From: Streptomyces malaysiensis subsp. samsunensis
GTDB taxonomy: Bacteria > Actinomycetota > Actinomycetes > Streptomycetales > Streptomycetaceae
Assembly: GCF_024519315.1 (NCBI RefSeq)
Contig: NZ_JANIIC010000001.1
Location: 124,001 to 188,000 of the forward strand
DNA length: 64,000 nucleotides
Direction of reading: 5' to 3'
The notes under the pieces are model-generated. The model was not told the DNA's origin. It ran no database searches and worked only from the letters and a program-made list of their open reading frames with translations. Shown here piece after piece: positions 1 to 7,808 of this stretch. Numbering within the stretch: the stretch's first letter is position 1; each line of letters begins with the position of its first letter. A program made the translations under genes and the position numbers.

Positions 1-617
1 CCGGGCGTCGGGGCGGGCTCGGAGGAGGCGGCGCGCGGGGGCTCCGGGTCCGGCGCGCGCACGGTCTGGGGACGGCCGGTCCAGAAGTGGTAGGCCGCGA
101 AGGCCATCGCGGCGAGCAGAGCGACCGCCAGGGCGGCGACCGTCCTCAGCTCCATTCCGCAGCGCAGCTGAATCCACATCGGCAGCCGCTCGCGCAGGGC
201 GAGCCCGGCCCGGTCACGTCGGCGGAGTGGAGCGTCCTTGGGCCCGTCTTCAGACCCGTACTCGGGCAGGTCCTCTGACGGTTCGTCGTTCCGTACCTCT
301 TCCGCCCCCTCGGGCGGCGCCTCCTCGCCCCTCGTCCCCGCAACGCCCTTCGGACCGTCCCGGCTGCCCAGAGCGGTGGACCCCACCGCGATCGGGGGCG
401 ACGCCGATGACATGGCGAAGAGCGCCGCCGCGCGGGTCGCGGGCGAGGGTGTGGAGGCGTGGGACCGGTGGTGGACGCCGCGGCGGTGGCTCCCGGCGCG
501 CAAAAGGCCGGGGCCGGACGGCGGGCGTGGGCGGCGGCCCGCCCCGCCGTCGCGATGTCGGCCGCGCCCCGGACCGCGCCCCGGACCCGTGGTTACTGTG
601 CGTGATCGTGACCTCAT
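1..617 (-). CDS. comEA: ComEA family DNA-binding competence protein, 5' part
   Basis: Only the N-terminal ~205 residues lie in the window; the gene runs off the left edge. The visible part has a long basic and Pro/Gly-rich cytoplasmic head, the segment RERLPMWIQLRCGMELRTV, one membrane span (about residues 160-180) ending in AYHFWTGRP, and a Pro/Ala-rich linker. This is the usual front end of actinobacterial ComEA, whose C-terminal helix-hairpin-helix DNA-binding domain would lie outside. ComEA binds incoming DNA at the cell surface in competent bacteria; its role in Streptomyces is not established. The start is the ATG at 617, preceded by AGGTG. A shorter start at an in-frame ATG near 411 is possible. 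The position next to degV and leuS supports the call. The HhH domain itself is not seen. Confidence 0.75.
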   Translation of the reverse strand, partial: MRSRSRTVTTGPGRGPGRGRHRDGGAGRRPRPPSGPGLLRAGSHRRGVHHRSHASTPSPATRAAALFAMSSASPPIAVGSTALGSRDGPKGVAGTRGEEAPPEGAEEVRNDEPSEDLPEYGSEDGPKDAPLRRRDRAGLALRERLPMWIQLRCGMELRTVAALAVALLAAMAFAAYHFWTGRPQTVRAPDPEPPRAASSEPAPTP

Positions 618-736
618 GTCACCTGACGGTAGACACGTCCCGCCGATCGCGCCGAGCCGCCTCAATTCCCGGGGATAACCCCCAGGTTGTGGATAACTCC
701 GTCACCCCACCGGGCGAAGGCATCGCCCAAGTACGA

Positions 737-785
737 CCCCAACACCCCCGCCAGCCCCAGCCCCCCCACCTACACCCCCACCCCC
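737..785 (-). other. G-rich tract, possible G-quadruplex, after degV stop
   Basis: Directly after the degV TAG the coding strand holds at least five runs of four or more G separated by short spacers; the plus strand shows runs of C at 737-740, 745-749, 755-758, 761-767, 775-779 and 781-785. The arrangement satisfies the usual intramolecular G-quadruplex pattern and would sit in the 3' untranslated part of the degV transcript or in the comEA leader. Function is inferred only. Confidence 0.45.
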
Positions 786-786
786 G

Positions 787-1632
787 CTATCGCGGAGACA
801 CCACCGCCCCCACCAGCCCCGGCCCGGCGTGTGCCCCGATCACCGCGCCCACCTCGCTCACATAGAGCTCCGCCAGCCCCGGCACCCGCTCCCGCAGCCG
901 CTCCGCGAGCGCCGCCGCCCGCTCGCTCGCCGCCAGATGCTGCACCGCGATATCCACCCGGCTCCGGCCGGCCCGCTCCACCACGATCTCCTCGAGCCGG
1001 GCGATCGCCTTCGAGGCGGTGCGGACCTTCTCCCGCAGCTCGATCCGCCCCTCGTCGAGCTGGAGCAGCGGTTTGACCGCGAGCGCCGAGCCGAGCAGGG
1101 CCTGGGCCGCGCCGATGCGGCCCCCGCGCCGTAGATAGTCGAGGGTGTCGACGTAGAAGTAGGCGGCGGTGCCGTCGGCCCGCTTCTCCGCCGCCGCCAC
1201 GGCCTCGTCCAGCGTGCCGCCGCCCTCCGCCGTCTCGGCCGCCGCCAGTGCGCAGAAGCCGAGCGCCATCGCGACCATTCCGCTGTCCACCACCCGCACC
1301 GGAACGGGCGCGTCCTGTGCCGCGAGCACCGCCGCGTCGTAGGTGCCGGAGAACTCGGCCGACAGATGCAGCGAGACGATGCCCGTGGCGCCCTCCTCGG
1401 CGGCGGCCCGGTAGGCGGCCGCGAACATCTCCGGGCTGGGCCGGGACGTCGTCACCGGCTTCCGCTTCTGCAACGCCTGTGCGAGGGACCGGGCAGAGAT
1501 CTCGGTGCCTTCCTCCAGGGCCCGGTCGCCGAGCACCACCGTCAGCGGCACGGCGGTGATGCGATGCCGCTCCATCGCATCCTGCGGCAAGTACGCCGTG
1601 GAATCGGTCACGATCGCGACATGGCGGTACAT
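787..1632 (-). CDS. DegV family fatty-acid-binding protein
   Basis: The 281-residue protein starts MYRHVAIVTDSTAYLP, the characteristic first strand and TDSTA loop of DegV proteins. It continues with the expected EGTEIS, TTSRPSPE (phosphate-side TSxPS motif) and YFYVDTLDYLRRGGRIG elements, the last being the conserved fatty-acid-binding lid segment. The two-domain EDD fold binds a fatty acid; homologues present it to fatty acid kinase FakA, but no fakA is in view. Start: the ATG at 1632 fits the family N-terminus, so the 25 in-frame residues upstream are excluded. The gene is followed by comEA, as in other Streptomyces. Confidence 0.88.
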   Translation of the reverse strand: MYRHVAIVTDSTAYLPQDAMERHRITAVPLTVVLGDRALEEGTEISARSLAQALQKRKPVTTSRPSPEMFAAAYRAAAEEGATGIVSLHLSAEFSGTYDAAVLAAQDAPVPVRVVDSGMVAMALGFCALAAAETAEGGGTLDEAVAAAEKRADGTAAYFYVDTLDYLRRGGRIGAAQALLGSALAVKPLLQLDEGRIELREKVRTASKAIARLEEIVVERAGRSRVDIAVQHLAASERAAALAERLRERVPGLAELYVSEVGAVIGAHAGPGLVGAVVSPR

Positions 1633-1758
1633 GACTGGCAGGTTATCGGGGGATGGAGCCTGCCGATAGCGCGACCCCAGCGGATGATCAATTGCCTTAC
1701 CGATCATGCCCTGTTCAGACGTGACTCAGATCCTGTTCTCTGGCCGGGTTCCGGGGTC

Positions 1759-2565
1759 TCAGGCCGTGTTCTCCGGACGGGGGGACTTCTGCCAGGGCTT
1801 CTGCCACGCCGGGGGCTCCGTCGGGGGCCTCGCACCGAGCGACGGCTGCGGCGGCTCCGGCCGCTGCCCCGCCTCGGGCGCCGGCCACGCCCCCGCCTCG
1901 GGCCCCGATCGCGCTCCCGCCTCGGGTGACGTCCGCGCCCCGGCCCCGGGCGACGTCCGGGAAGACCCCGCCCCGGGCTCCGGCCACGCCGCCCCCGTGT
2001 CCGCCCCCGGCTCGTCCGGCTCCGCCGCCGTCCAGTGCCGCAGCGCCCCGGCCTCCATCTCGATCTCGCGGCCCAGCGAGTCCAGATCGTCGTGCGCCAT
2101 CCGTGTCGTCCGCTCCTGCACCGCCCAGCGCAGCGAGTCGGCCGAATGGGTGATCCGCTCCGTACGCTGCCGCAGGTCGGGCAGCAGGGCGGCGATACGG
2201 GACTTGTCGGGCTCCTGCTCCAGCCGCTTGAGATCCGCTTCCAGGTCCTTCGCATGGGCGCTCAGCCGCCGGAACAGGCCCAACGACTCCGACAGGGACC
2301 GGTCTTGCGGGGCGGCCGCCTGGAGCGCCTGGCTGGTGGCTCGCATCGAGCCGCGCAGGGAGAGCTGGAGCTGGGCGAGTTCACCGACCGCGCCCGGTTG
2401 CGCCAGCTGCCGGGCCCGGAGTCTGGTGTCCTCCACCGTGCGGCGGGCCTGGTGCACCGTACGGTCGATACCGCGCTTGGCCGCCCTGATCGCGCGAACG
2501 GCCGCATAGACCCCCGTCAACATGATCAGGACGAAAAGCAGCAACAGGATCCAGATGGCTTCCAT
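1759..2565 (-). CDS. membrane-anchored coiled-coil protein, unknown function
   Basis: A protein of 268 residues starting at the ATG at 2565 behind a good AAGGAG ribosome binding site. Residues 3-20 form one hydrophobic span (WILLLLFVLIMLTGVYAAV). A charged, Arg/Gln/Leu-rich stretch of about 150 residues follows that is probably helical or coiled coil. The last ~80 residues are a low-complexity Pro/Glu/Ala/Gly tail made of EAGA-like units. The bulk of the protein is therefore probably cytoplasmic behind an N-terminal anchor. It sits between leuS and degV in the same orientation, an arrangement I recall as common in Streptomyces. I recognise no domain and assign no function. Confidence 0.7.
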   Translation of the reverse strand: MEAIWILLLLFVLIMLTGVYAAVRAIRAAKRGIDRTVHQARRTVEDTRLRARQLAQPGAVGELAQLQLSLRGSMRATSQALQAAAPQDRSLSESLGLFRRLSAHAKDLEADLKRLEQEPDKSRIAALLPDLRQRTERITHSADSLRWAVQERTTRMAHDDLDSLGREIEMEAGALRHWTAAEPDEPGADTGAAWPEPGAGSSRTSPGAGARTSPEAGARSGPEAGAWPAPEAGQRPEPPQPSLGARPPTEPPAWQKPWQKSPRPENTA

Positions 2566-2688
2566 GTGCGCTCCTTGGGCGGCGGTCACGGCACGGTGGC
2601 GGTCGTCCTCCCAGCGTAAACGCGCCGGGCGGGCCTGAGGTTCCTGACGAACCCCCAACCCGCCCACGCATGGGACCCCGGTCGGGCG

Positions 2689-2786
2689 GGAACGCTGCGG
2701 GATTCCCGCCCAGGCCGGAACGATGCGGGATTCCCGGTCACACCGGAACGGTGTGGGATCCCGCTCAGGCCGGAACGATATTGACC
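2689..2786 (-). repeat. 28-bp tandem repeat array across the leuS 3' end
   Basis: Three imperfect 27-28 bp units (2689-2716, 2717-2744, 2745-2771) and a partial fourth (2772-2786) each start GGAACG on the plus strand and contain GGGATTCCC or GGGATCCC, a small palindrome. The partial unit is inside the leuS coding end and the stop codon lies within the third unit. The array therefore looks like an expansion of the terminal leuS sequence into the 3' untranslated region. Confidence 0.8.
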
Positions 2787-5641
2787 AGCTTCGGCGCCCG
2801 CACGATGACCTTACGGATGCCCGCGCCGTCCAGCGCCGCCACGACCGCGGGGTCACCCAGCGCCAGCGCCTCCAGCTCCTCGTCCGAGACCGAGGGCGCG
2901 ACCTCCAGCCGGGCCTTGACCTTGCCCTTGACCTGCACCACGCAGGTGACGGTCTCGTCCACGACATACTCCGGGTCGGCGACCGGGAAGGTCTCGTGGA
3001 CGACCGATGTGTCATGGCCCAGCCTGTGCCACAGCTCCTCGGCGACGTGCGGGGCCAGCGGCGAGATCAGCAGCACCAGCCCCTCGGCCACCGAGCGGGG
3101 CACCTCGCGCACCTTGGTGACGTGGTTGTTCAGCTCGGTGATCTTGGCGATGGCGGTGTTGAAGCGCAGGCCCGCCATGTCCTGCCGGACGCCGTCGATG
3201 GCCTTGTGCAGGGCGCGCAGCGTCGCCTCGTCGGGCTCGGCGTCGACGACGGTGACCTCTCCGGTGCCCTCGTCGACGACATTGCGCCACAGCCGCTGCA
3301 ACAGCCGGTACTGGCCGACCACGGCGCGGGGGTCCCAGGGCCGCGAGACATCCAGCGGTCCCATGGCCATCTCGTACAGACGCAGGGTGTCGGCCCCGTA
3401 CTCGGCGCAGATCTCGTCCGGCGTGACGGCGTTCTTCAGGGACTTGCCCATCTTGCCCAGCAGCCGGGTGACCTTCTCGCCCTGGTACCAGTAGGCGCCG
3501 TCCCGCTCCTCGACCTCGGCGGCCGGGACGGCGATACCGCGGCTGTCCCGGTAGACATACGCCTGGATCATGCCCTGGTTGTACAGCTTGTGGAACGGCT
3601 CGACCGAGGAGACATGCCCCAGGTCGAACAGCACCTTGGACCAGAACCGGGCGTACAGCAGATGCAGCACCGCGTGTTCGGCGCCGCCCACGTACAGGTC
3701 GACACCGCCGTGCGGCCGCCCCTCGCGCGGCCCCATCCAGTAGCGCTCGGCCTCGGGGTCGACCAGCCGCTCGCTGTTGTGCGGGTCCAGGTAGCGCAGC
3801 TCGTACCAGCAGGACCCGGCCCAGTTGGGCATGGTGTTGGTCTCTCGGCGGAACGGCCGCGGCCCGCGCCCGTCGCCCAGGTCCAGCACCACGTTGACCC
3901 AGTCCTCGTTCCGGGACAGCGGGGTCTCCGGGGAGGTGTCGGAGTCGTCCGGGTCGAAGGTGCGCGGCGAGTAGTCCTCGACCTCGGGCAGCTCCAGGGG
4001 CAGCATCGACTCGGGCAGGGAGTGGGCCACGCCCTCCTCGTCGTAGACGATCGGGAAGGGCTCGCCCCAGTAGCGCTGCCGGCTGAACAGCCAGTCACGC
4101 AGCCGGTAGTTGACGGTGCCCTCGCCGATGGAGCGGGACTCCAGCCACTCGGTGATGCGCGCCTTGGCCTCGACGACCCCCAGCCCGTCCAGCGTTACGG
4201 ACTCCCCCGCCGAGTTGACGATCTTCGCGTCGTACGAGACGAAGGCGTCGTCCCAGGTGGAGGGGTCGGTGCCACGCTCGTCCGAGGGCTCGACAACGCA
4301 GCGCACGGGCAGCTCGAAGGCGCGGGCGAAGGCGAAGTCACGGCTGTCGTGCGCCGGAACGGCCATGATCGCGCCGGTGCCGTAGCCCATCAGGACATAG
4401 TCGGCGATGAAGACCGGCACCCGCTCGCCGCTGACCGGGTTGGTGGCGTAGGCGCCGGTGAAGACGCCGGTCTTCTCCTTGACCTCGGCCTGCCGCTCGA
4501 CGTCGGACTTGGCCGCGGCCTGCTTGCGGTAGGCATCGACGGCCTGGGCCGGGGTGGCGTGACCGCCGGTCCAGGCGTCGTGGGTGCCCTCGGGCCAGGC
4601 GGCCGGAACGATCTCGTCCACCAGGCCGTGCTCGGGCGCCAGGACCATATAGGTGGCGCCGAACAGGGTGTCCTGGCGGGTGGTGAAGATCGTGATCTTG
4701 GCGTCGGGATGGCCGGACACCGGGAAGTCGACCCGGGCGCCCTCGCTGCGGCCGATCCAGTTGCGCTGCTGGAGCTTGATGGCCTCGGGCCAGTCCAGCT
4801 CGTTCAGATCGTCCAGCAGCCGGTCGGCATAGGCGGTGATGCGCATGTTCCACTGGCGCAGCTTGGCCTTGAAGACCGGGAAGTTGCCGCGCTCGGAGCG
4901 GCCGTCCGCGGTGACCTCCTCATTGGCCAGCACGGTGCCCAGGCCGGGGCACCAGTTGACGGGCGCGTCCGAGGCGTAGGCCAGTCGGTAATCGCCCAGG
5001 ATGTCGGCGCGCTCGGACTCGGTCAGCTCGGCCCAGGGGCGGCCGTCGGGGGTCGTGCGCTCACCGGTGGCGAACCGCTGGACCAGGGTGTCGATGGGGC
5101 GTGCCCGCTTCGCCTCCGGGTCGTACCAGGAGTTGAAGATCTGGACGAAGATCCACTGGGTCCACTTGTAGTAGTCCGGGTCGATCGTCGCGAAGGAGCG
5201 GCGCTGGTCATGGCCCAGGCCCAGCCGGCGCAGCTGCCGCCGCATGTTCTCGATGTTGGCCTCGGTGCTGACCCGCGGGTGGGTGCCGGTCTGCACCGCG
5301 TACTGCTCGGCGGGCAGGCCGAAGGCGTCGAAGCCCAGGGTGTGCAGGACGTTGTGGCCCGTCATGCGGTGGTAGCGGGCGTACACATCGGTGGCGATGT
5401 AGCCCAGCGGATGGCCCACGTGCAGTCCGGCACCCGAGGGGTACGGGAACATGTCCATGACGAACTTCTTGGGCCGGGCGACGGCCTCGGCGTCGCCGGC
5501 CAGGTCACCGCTCGGGTTGGCCGCCTCATACGTGCCGTGCGCGGCCCAGAAGTCCTGCCAGCGGGCTTCGATGTCGGCGGCCAGGGCGGCCGTGTAGCGG
5601 TGCGGCGCGGCCACCTCGGCCGCGGCATTGGTCTCGCTCAT
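2765..5641 (-). CDS. leuS: leucyl-tRNA synthetase
   Basis: Charges tRNA-Leu in the cytoplasm. At 958 residues it has the normal length for the actinobacterial enzyme. The class I HIGH-type signature appears as [13 protein letters not shown] (about residues 66-78). The CP1 editing domain lies in the middle ([28 protein letters not shown]). The KMSKS-type loop is GKMGKSLKN (about residue 729), and the anticodon-binding and C-terminal domains end in [15 protein letters not shown]. The start chosen is the ATG at 5641 (MSETN), matching other Streptomyces enzymes; a TTG nine bases upstream is the alternative. The leader carries a putative leucine attenuator (5701-5824), so expression probably responds to charged tRNA-Leu. 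Confidence 0.97.
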   Translation of the reverse strand: MSETNAAAEVAAPHRYTAALAADIEARWQDFWAAHGTYEAANPSGDLAGDAEAVARPKKFVMDMFPYPSGAGLHVGHPLGYIATDVYARYHRMTGHNVLHTLGFDAFGLPAEQYAVQTGTHPRVSTEANIENMRRQLRRLGLGHDQRRSFATIDPDYYKWTQWIFVQIFNSWYDPEAKRARPIDTLVQRFATGERTTPDGRPWAELTESERADILGDYRLAYASDAPVNWCPGLGTVLANEEVTADGRSERGNFPVFKAKLRQWNMRITAYADRLLDDLNELDWPEAIKLQQRNWIGRSEGARVDFPVSGHPDAKITIFTTRQDTLFGATYMVLAPEHGLVDEIVPAAWPEGTHDAWTGGHATPAQAVDAYRKQAAAKSDVERQAEVKEKTGVFTGAYATNPVSGERVPVFIADYVLMGYGTGAIMAVPAHDSRDFAFARAFELPVRCVVEPSDERGTDPSTWDDAFVSYDAKIVNSAGESVTLDGLGVVEAKARITEWLESRSIGEGTVNYRLRDWLFSRQRYWGEPFPIVYDEEGVAHSLPESMLPLELPEVEDYSPRTFDPDDSDTSPETPLSRNEDWVNVVLDLGDGRGPRPFRRETNTMPNWAGSCWYELRYLDPHNSERLVDPEAERYWMGPREGRPHGGVDLYVGGAEHAVLHLLYARFWSKVLFDLGHVSSVEPFHKLYNQGMIQAYVYRDSRGIAVPAAEVEERDGAYWYQGEKVTRLLGKMGKSLKNAVTPDEICAEYGADTLRLYEMAMGPLDVSRPWDPRAVVGQYRLLQRLWRNVVDEGTGEVTVVDAEPDEATLRALHKAIDGVRQDMAGLRFNTAIAKITELNNHVTKVREVPRSVAEGLVLLISPLAPHVAEELWHRLGHDTSVVHETFPVADPEYVVDETVTCVVQVKGKVKARLEVAPSVSDEELEALALGDPAVVAALDGAGIRKVIVRAPKLVNIVPA

Positions 5642-5700
5642 GGTCCTCAAAGCTCCATCGGTCGTCTCTGCCTGCGGCTACGCAGCGAATCCCTGCTCTC

Positions 5701-5731
5701 CGAAACAAAAAGACCCCTCGCACAGGAGGGG
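5701..5731 (-). terminator. intrinsic terminator (attenuator) in the leuS leader
   Basis: On the minus strand a 6-bp GC stem (CCCCTC/GAGGGG, plus-strand arms 5714-5719 and 5726-5731) is followed by TCTTTTTGTTT. A true U-tract is rare in this window, where most terminators are bare hairpins. It lies between the putative leader peptide and the leuS start, about 60 bp upstream of the gene, so it can only act as an attenuator. Confidence 0.75.
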
Positions 5732-5734
5732 ACG

Positions 5735-5782
5735 CCGCGCTGATGCCGACCGGAGCTGCTCGGTCGGTACTGATCAGCGCGG
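5735..5782 (-). promoter_or_regulatory. nested hairpin overlapping the leader peptide stop codon
   Basis: A perfect 10-bp stem (arms 5735-5744 and 5773-5782, CCGCGCTGAT with ATCAGCGCGG) encloses a perfect 7-bp stem (5746-5752 and 5761-5767). The outer 5' arm contains the TGA of the leader peptide, so a ribosome at the stop would open it. It ends only three bases before the terminator stem. Which alternative pairing acts as antiterminator could not be resolved by eye. Confidence 0.65.
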
Positions 5783-5812
5783 CCCGCTAAGCAGAAGGCG
5801 TACGGCACGCAT
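5774..5812 (-). CDS. putative leucine leader peptide MRAVRLLLSGPR
   Basis: A 12-codon ORF with three consecutive Leu codons, two of them CTT, which is uncommon in this GC-rich genome. There is no ribosome binding site. Instead a TAACCT (5819-5824, minus strand) that fits the TANNNT -10 pattern ends six bases before the ATG, so the message is probably leaderless with the ATG at or next to +1. No clear -35 element is seen. The peptide, nested hairpin and terminator together match ribosome-mediated attenuation as described for amino acid genes in actinobacteria. The function is inferred. Confidence 0.7.
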   Translation of the reverse strand: MRAVRLLLSGPR

Positions 5813-5915
5813 GGGCTCAGGTTACCGCAGGGCACCGACGGCCCGCACGGAGGTGACCCCCGTCACGCAAGGCGAAAGGCGGGCCGTCCGCACTGGACAA
5901 CCCGCCTCCTCGATG

Positions 5916-5988
5916 TGGAGCTAAGGAGAATTGAACTCCTGACCTCCTGCATGCCATGCAGGCGCTCTACCAACTGAGCTATAGCCCC
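5916..5988 (-). tRNA. tRNA-Ala (anticodon GGC), copy 1
   Basis: Full cloverleaf of 73 nt: acceptor GGGGCTA/TAGCTCC, D arm GCTC/GAGC, anticodon stem CCTGC/GCAGG with loop ATGGCAT (anticodon GGC), T loop TTCAATT. The CCA end is not encoded. It is identical to the copy at 7010-7082. Confidence 0.97.
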
Positions 5989-6089
5989 AGGTCCCGCTCC
6001 GCCCGGTTTCCCCGGCGGCGACGCCTACATTACACGGATGCCCCGGCCTTCCGCCAAATCGTTTGGCCGGGGGCCGGAGCAGGTGCCCG

Positions 6090-6323
6090 TTACGCCGTCG
6101 CGAACGAATAGAAACGCTTCAGCGTGCAGTGCTCGTCGAGGAGCCGGCCGTAGATCGGCTCCCCTTCGAGCTCACGGTAGGTCTCGATGGGATCGCCCCT
6201 GATGATCAGCGCCCGCGCGCACTCCGCGCACCAGTACTGGTAGTCGGGGTTGAGCGGCTCCATATCGCGGACGATCGGTGTGCCGGTGCCGCACCAGTCG
6301 CACTTTCGGCTGTGGGCGCCCAT
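6090..6323 (-). CDS. small protein with two CxxC pairs, unknown function
   Basis: A 77-residue protein with KCDWCG near the N-terminus and YWCAEC around residue 32. The two CxxC knuckles are spaced as in treble-clef or rubredoxin-like zinc sites, so a structural metal is likely. The remainder is acidic and ordinary in composition. The start is the ATG at 6323 (MGAHSRKC), five bases after the stop of the preceding zinc-ribbon gene, which suggests one transcript and possibly a joint role. I do not recognise the family. Confidence 0.65.
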   Translation of the reverse strand: MGAHSRKCDWCGTGTPIVRDMEPLNPDYQYWCAECARALIIRGDPIETYRELEGEPIYGRLLDEHCTLKRFYSFATA

Positions 6324-6328
6324 CTCAC

Positions 6329-6487
6329 TCAGCTCCAGCTATGGCCGCAGGCCGTACACACGTAGGAAACACCGCCGTTGTCACCGAGGACCTGAGCCAC
6401 ATTCGCGGAGCCGCAGGACGGGCACACGATGCCCGGTAGTTCCCCGCGGGACGGGTCCTCGATCGCATCGAGGATGCTGGTCCGCAT
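6329..6487 (-). CDS. small zinc-ribbon protein
   Basis: A 52-residue protein (MRTSILDAIED...) with CPSCG and CTACGHSW separated by about 20 residues, a classic zinc ribbon such as occurs in small regulators and RNA-binding proteins. The ATG at 6487 follows AGGTGG. A longer reading from a GTG at 6550 lacks a ribosome binding site and was not preferred. It is probably cotranscribed with the CxxC protein downstream. Function unknown. Confidence 0.6.
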   Translation of the reverse strand: MRTSILDAIEDPSRGELPGIVCPSCGSANVAQVLGDNGGVSYVCTACGHSWS

Positions 6488-6565
6488 CCCACCTGCCCTC
6501 CCCATCGGACGTGTCGGCCCCATCCCCCTCCGGCTGTCCGATTCTGCCACGGGACGACGCGCAGG

Positions 6566-6850
6566 TCAGCGGAGATTCCCCACTCGTCTCGACAGACTCA
6601 TCAGTGCTCCGCGCAGCGCGGCCCCGGCCAAGGCGACGCAGGTCACCCACAGGGCGTCCGCGGAGCCATCCGCACTGGGCCCGGTACCGTCCACGGCGCC
6701 CAGGAACACCGCCCCGAAGACCGCGACACCGATGAGCAGGCCGAGTTGAGCCGCTGTCACCAGAACTCCGCCGGCGTCCGCCGCGTCCCGCTGCCTTACG
6801 GTCGCCAACATCCGCGTGAGCAGGGGACTGTAGACGAACGACAGCCCTCC
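6566..6850 (-). pseudogene. C-terminal remnant of an MFS drug transporter
   Basis: The readable segment contains LLTRMLATVRQRDAADAGGV followed by two hydrophobic spans (TAAQLGLLIGVAVFGAVFL and ALWVTCVALAGAALRGAL) and ends in RRVGNLR. This is the usual end of a 14-span QacA/EmrB-like exporter, covering the loop after span 12 and the last two spans. Everything upstream is missing: the frame continues into sequence that is read better on the other strand. It lies between two identical tRNA genes and is most simply the scar of an insertion or recombination. No function is expected. Confidence 0.6.
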
Positions 6851-6852
6851 AT

Positions 6853-6987
6853 GACCCGCTGATCGGCTGCTCGATACACGCCAAGCCGCTCTCCGTGATG
6901 CTGGCGGAAAGGGCCGCGGCCGCGGAGGGATCCTTCGGAAGCGGGCCCGAAAGCGGCGCTGAAAGCGGCGATCCCGCCTCCCGGTGA
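6853..6987 (+). pseudogene. possible 3' fragment of an unrelated gene
   Basis: A 44-codon stretch ending in TGA has strong GC3 bias on the plus strand and reads DPLIGCSIHAKPLSVMLAER followed by an Ala/Gly/Ser-rich tail. It has no start and abuts the opposite-strand MFS remnant. I do not recognise the protein. It could be chance coding character. Confidence 0.3.
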
Positions 6988-7009
6988 GGGAGACGGGATC
7001 GTGAATCTG

Positions 7010-7082
7010 TGGAGCTAAGGAGAATTGAACTCCTGACCTCCTGCATGCCATGCAGGCGCTCTACCAACTGAGCTATAGCCCC
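7010..7082 (-). tRNA. tRNA-Ala (anticodon GGC), copy 2
   Basis: Identical over all 73 nt to the gene at 5916-5988, with the same anticodon GGC and no encoded CCA. About 1 kb separates the copies. The flanks differ apart from two bases beyond the 3' end. Confidence 0.97.
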
Positions 7083-7154
7083 GCTGTTCTCTGCGCCGAA
7101 GCGCTTCGAACGAGAAGGAGCATAGCCGGTGACCTGCCGGGAAAGGAAATCCGC

Positions 7155-7808
7155 TCAGTCGTCGTCGCCGAGCACCGGCTCGGGCAGCGATCCGGCGTTG
7201 TGCTCCAGCAGCCGCCAGCCCCGCGCGCCCTCGCCCAGCACGGACCAGCAGCAGTTGGACAGGCCGCCCAGCGCCTCCCAGGTCCTGGGCTCCAGGCCGA
7301 GCAGCCGGCCGATGGTGGTGCGGATCGTGCCGCCGTGGCTGACCACCACGAGCGTGCCGTCGTCCGGCAGCTTGTCGGCGCTCTCCAGCACCACCGGGGC
7401 CGCCCGGTCGGCGACCTCGGTCTCCAGCTCACCGCCGCCGCGCCGGACCGGCTCCCCGCGCTTCCACGCCGCGTACTGCTCGCCGTAGCGCTCGATGATC
7501 TCCTCGTGGACCAGCCCCTGCCACGCGCCCGCGTAGGTCTCGCGCAGCCCCGCGTCATGCGAGATGGACAGCCCCGTGACGGCGGACAGCTCGGCGGCCG
7601 TGGCCGCCGCCCGCTTCAAGTCGGAGGCGATGATCGCGTCCGGCTTCAGGGCGGCCAGCAGCCGGGCCGCGCGGCGCGCCTGCGCGCCACCGGTGTCCGT
7701 GAGCTCTATGTCCAGGGAGCCCTGGAAACGCCGCTCTATGTTCCAGGCCGTCTGGCCGTGGCGCCACAGGACGATGCGGCGGCCGCGGCCCCCATACGCG
7801 CCGTTCAG
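7155..7808 (-). CDS. histidine phosphatase family protein
   Basis: A phosphoglycerate-mutase-like phosphatase of 217 residues. The catalytic RHG motif is in IVLWRHGQTAWN (about residues 13-24) and the second catalytic His is in VVSHGGT, followed by a normal C-terminus. The first ATG-like start after the RHG motif would remove the nucleophile, so translation must begin upstream. The only candidate after the preceding in-frame TGA is a CTG at 7806-7808, giving LNGAYGGRGRRIV. It overlaps the rsfS stop as CTGA, with GGTGAG just upstream. That 4-base coupling, usually ATGA or GTGA, supports translational coupling to rsfS. The substrate is unknown. Confidence 0.85.
   Translation of the reverse strand: MNGAYGGRGRRIVLWRHGQTAWNIERRFQGSLDIELTDTGGAQARRAARLLAALKPDAIIASDLKRAAATAAELSAVTGLSISHDAGLRETYAGAWQGLVHEEIIERYGEQYAAWKRGEPVRRGGGELETEVADRAAPVVLESADKLPDDGTLVVVSHGGTIRTTIGRLLGLEPRTWEALGGLSNCCWSVLGEGARGWRLLEHNAGSLPEPVLGDDD

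Noticed and set aside
2723..5743. 1006-residue open frame on the plus strand
   Set aside because: Exact antisense shadow of leuS created by high GC3; composition is Gly/Val/Gln/Arg-rich with no domain, while the minus frame is an unmistakable LeuRS.
5916..5988. Reading the tRNA-Ala anticodon as TGC
   Set aside because: The stem CCTGC/GCAGG leaves the 7-nt loop ATGGCAT; with T at position 33 the anticodon is GGC.
6488..6550. N-terminal extension of the zinc-ribbon protein from a GTG at 6550
   Set aside because: No ribosome binding site, and the added residues are Arg/Gly/Pro filler; the ATG at 6487 has AGGTGG upstream.
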